From contig CM077013.1 of NCBI GenBank assembly GCA_039090855.1, forward strand, positions 134,189,240 to 134,253,239: a stretch of DNA of 64,000 nucleotides, written 5' to 3'. A model generated the notes under the pieces. It had not been told where the DNA came from. It did not search any database and saw nothing but the letters and a program-made list of their open reading frames with translations. The number at the start of each line of letters is the position of its first letter. Within the stretch, counting starts at the first letter, position 1. Position numbers and translations under genes: made by a program. Origin of the DNA: Macrothele yani (Eukaryota; Arthropoda; Arachnida; Araneae; Macrothelidae). Shown here one piece after another: positions 63,766-64,000 of the stretch.

Positions 63766-64000
63766 GTAAAATCATGCAATGAATTGATCATGATACACTT
63801 ACCAACATACCAGAATCCATTACTCAAGTTATGAGGATAATGGCTGTGGAATAAATATCGCTCCTGTGTCCTGACCTTTGACCCCATTTTGATGATATTC
63901 AACAGAACCGGTTCAGTGTACCTCTGAAACAACATGATAAAGTTTTGCCGCAATCGAAGCATTTTTACGTACGTTATGACGCATAAGAGCAATGGAATGG
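63761..64000 (+). repeat. Second ~145-bp tandem-repeat element, cut by window end
   Basis: Head gttagtaaaatcatgcaatg, attgatcatgatacacttac and the unit words aagttatgaggataatggct, cctgacctttgaccccattt and caatcgaagcatttttacgt match 4406-4920. It interrupts an RTE reverse transcriptase just after the FADD box. It continues past the window. Confidence 0.75.

Noticed and set aside
1..64000. Telomere repeats, rRNA genes, intact host genes with exon structure
   Set aside because: Looked for TTAGG-type arrays, rRNA-like conserved blocks and conserved host exons; none recognised.

Overview
This window reads as non-coding DNA from a large animal genome, most likely an arthropod. The basis is a very dense mix of Tc1/mariner, hAT and piggyBac-like DNA transposons, RTE-type LINEs, a Penelope-like element, several tRNA-derived SINE families, satellites and (GA)n/(CA)n microsatellites, with no operons and no bacterial-style genes. 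The transposase and SINE types are those common in insects and chelicerates, but the species cannot be named from the sequence alone. I found no convincing host protein-coding gene. Every coding stretch I can identify is a decayed transposase or reverse transcriptase. Family names here come from reading motifs by eye; no search was run.

Layout. 0-8 kb: LINE scrap, a mariner-like deletion derivative with long inverted ends, a SINE inserted into another SINE, a ~145-bp tandem-repeat element, a foldback carrying paired tRNA-like units, and a 242-bp TTAA-flanked piggyBac-type MITE. 8-16 kb: a mariner, a 509-bp TA-flanked MITE, a LINE split at its YADD motif by a hAT with 8-bp target duplications, and a mariner whose DNA-binding region is repeated five times. 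16-19 kb: Penelope-like RT/GIY-YIG remnant, ~57-bp satellite, and a SINE with a 14-bp target duplication. 20-27 kb: a pile of mariner-like, Tc1-like and hAT copies containing SINEs and a foldback; the longest open transposase reading frame (284 codons, DD36E spacing) is at 25077-25931. 28-31 kb: a Tc1-like copy and a mariner with a fourfold internal tandem repeat. 32-41 kb: degenerate tandem repeats, a mariner holding a hAT-like insertion that itself holds a twin-primed RTE, a 33-bp satellite with a 167-bp higher-order period, and a 32-bp AT-rich satellite. 41-48 kb: old hAT-like element, pyrimidine and purine tracts, two more Tc1/mariner copies, and foldbacks. 48-56 kb: an ~83-bp satellite, a palindrome of two tRNA-like units, a 43-bp satellite with a duplicated SINE segment, a 1.34-kb mariner, and a LINE split by a SINE. 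56-64 kb: foldback, SINEs, Tc1 and mariner copies, a satellite built on a mariner end, a second RTE fragment and a second ~145-bp repeat element cut by the window edge.

Common themes. One tRNA-derived SINE family (called SINE-A here) occurs 14 times, 12 of them with the same orientation, many with clear target duplications that give the nesting order. Several transposon copies contain local tandem amplifications or perfect short hairpins at positions where an intact coding sequence is expected. This points to repeated replication slippage, template switching or abortive gap repair acting on these elements. I see no sign of a working new gene system; the unusual content is structural.
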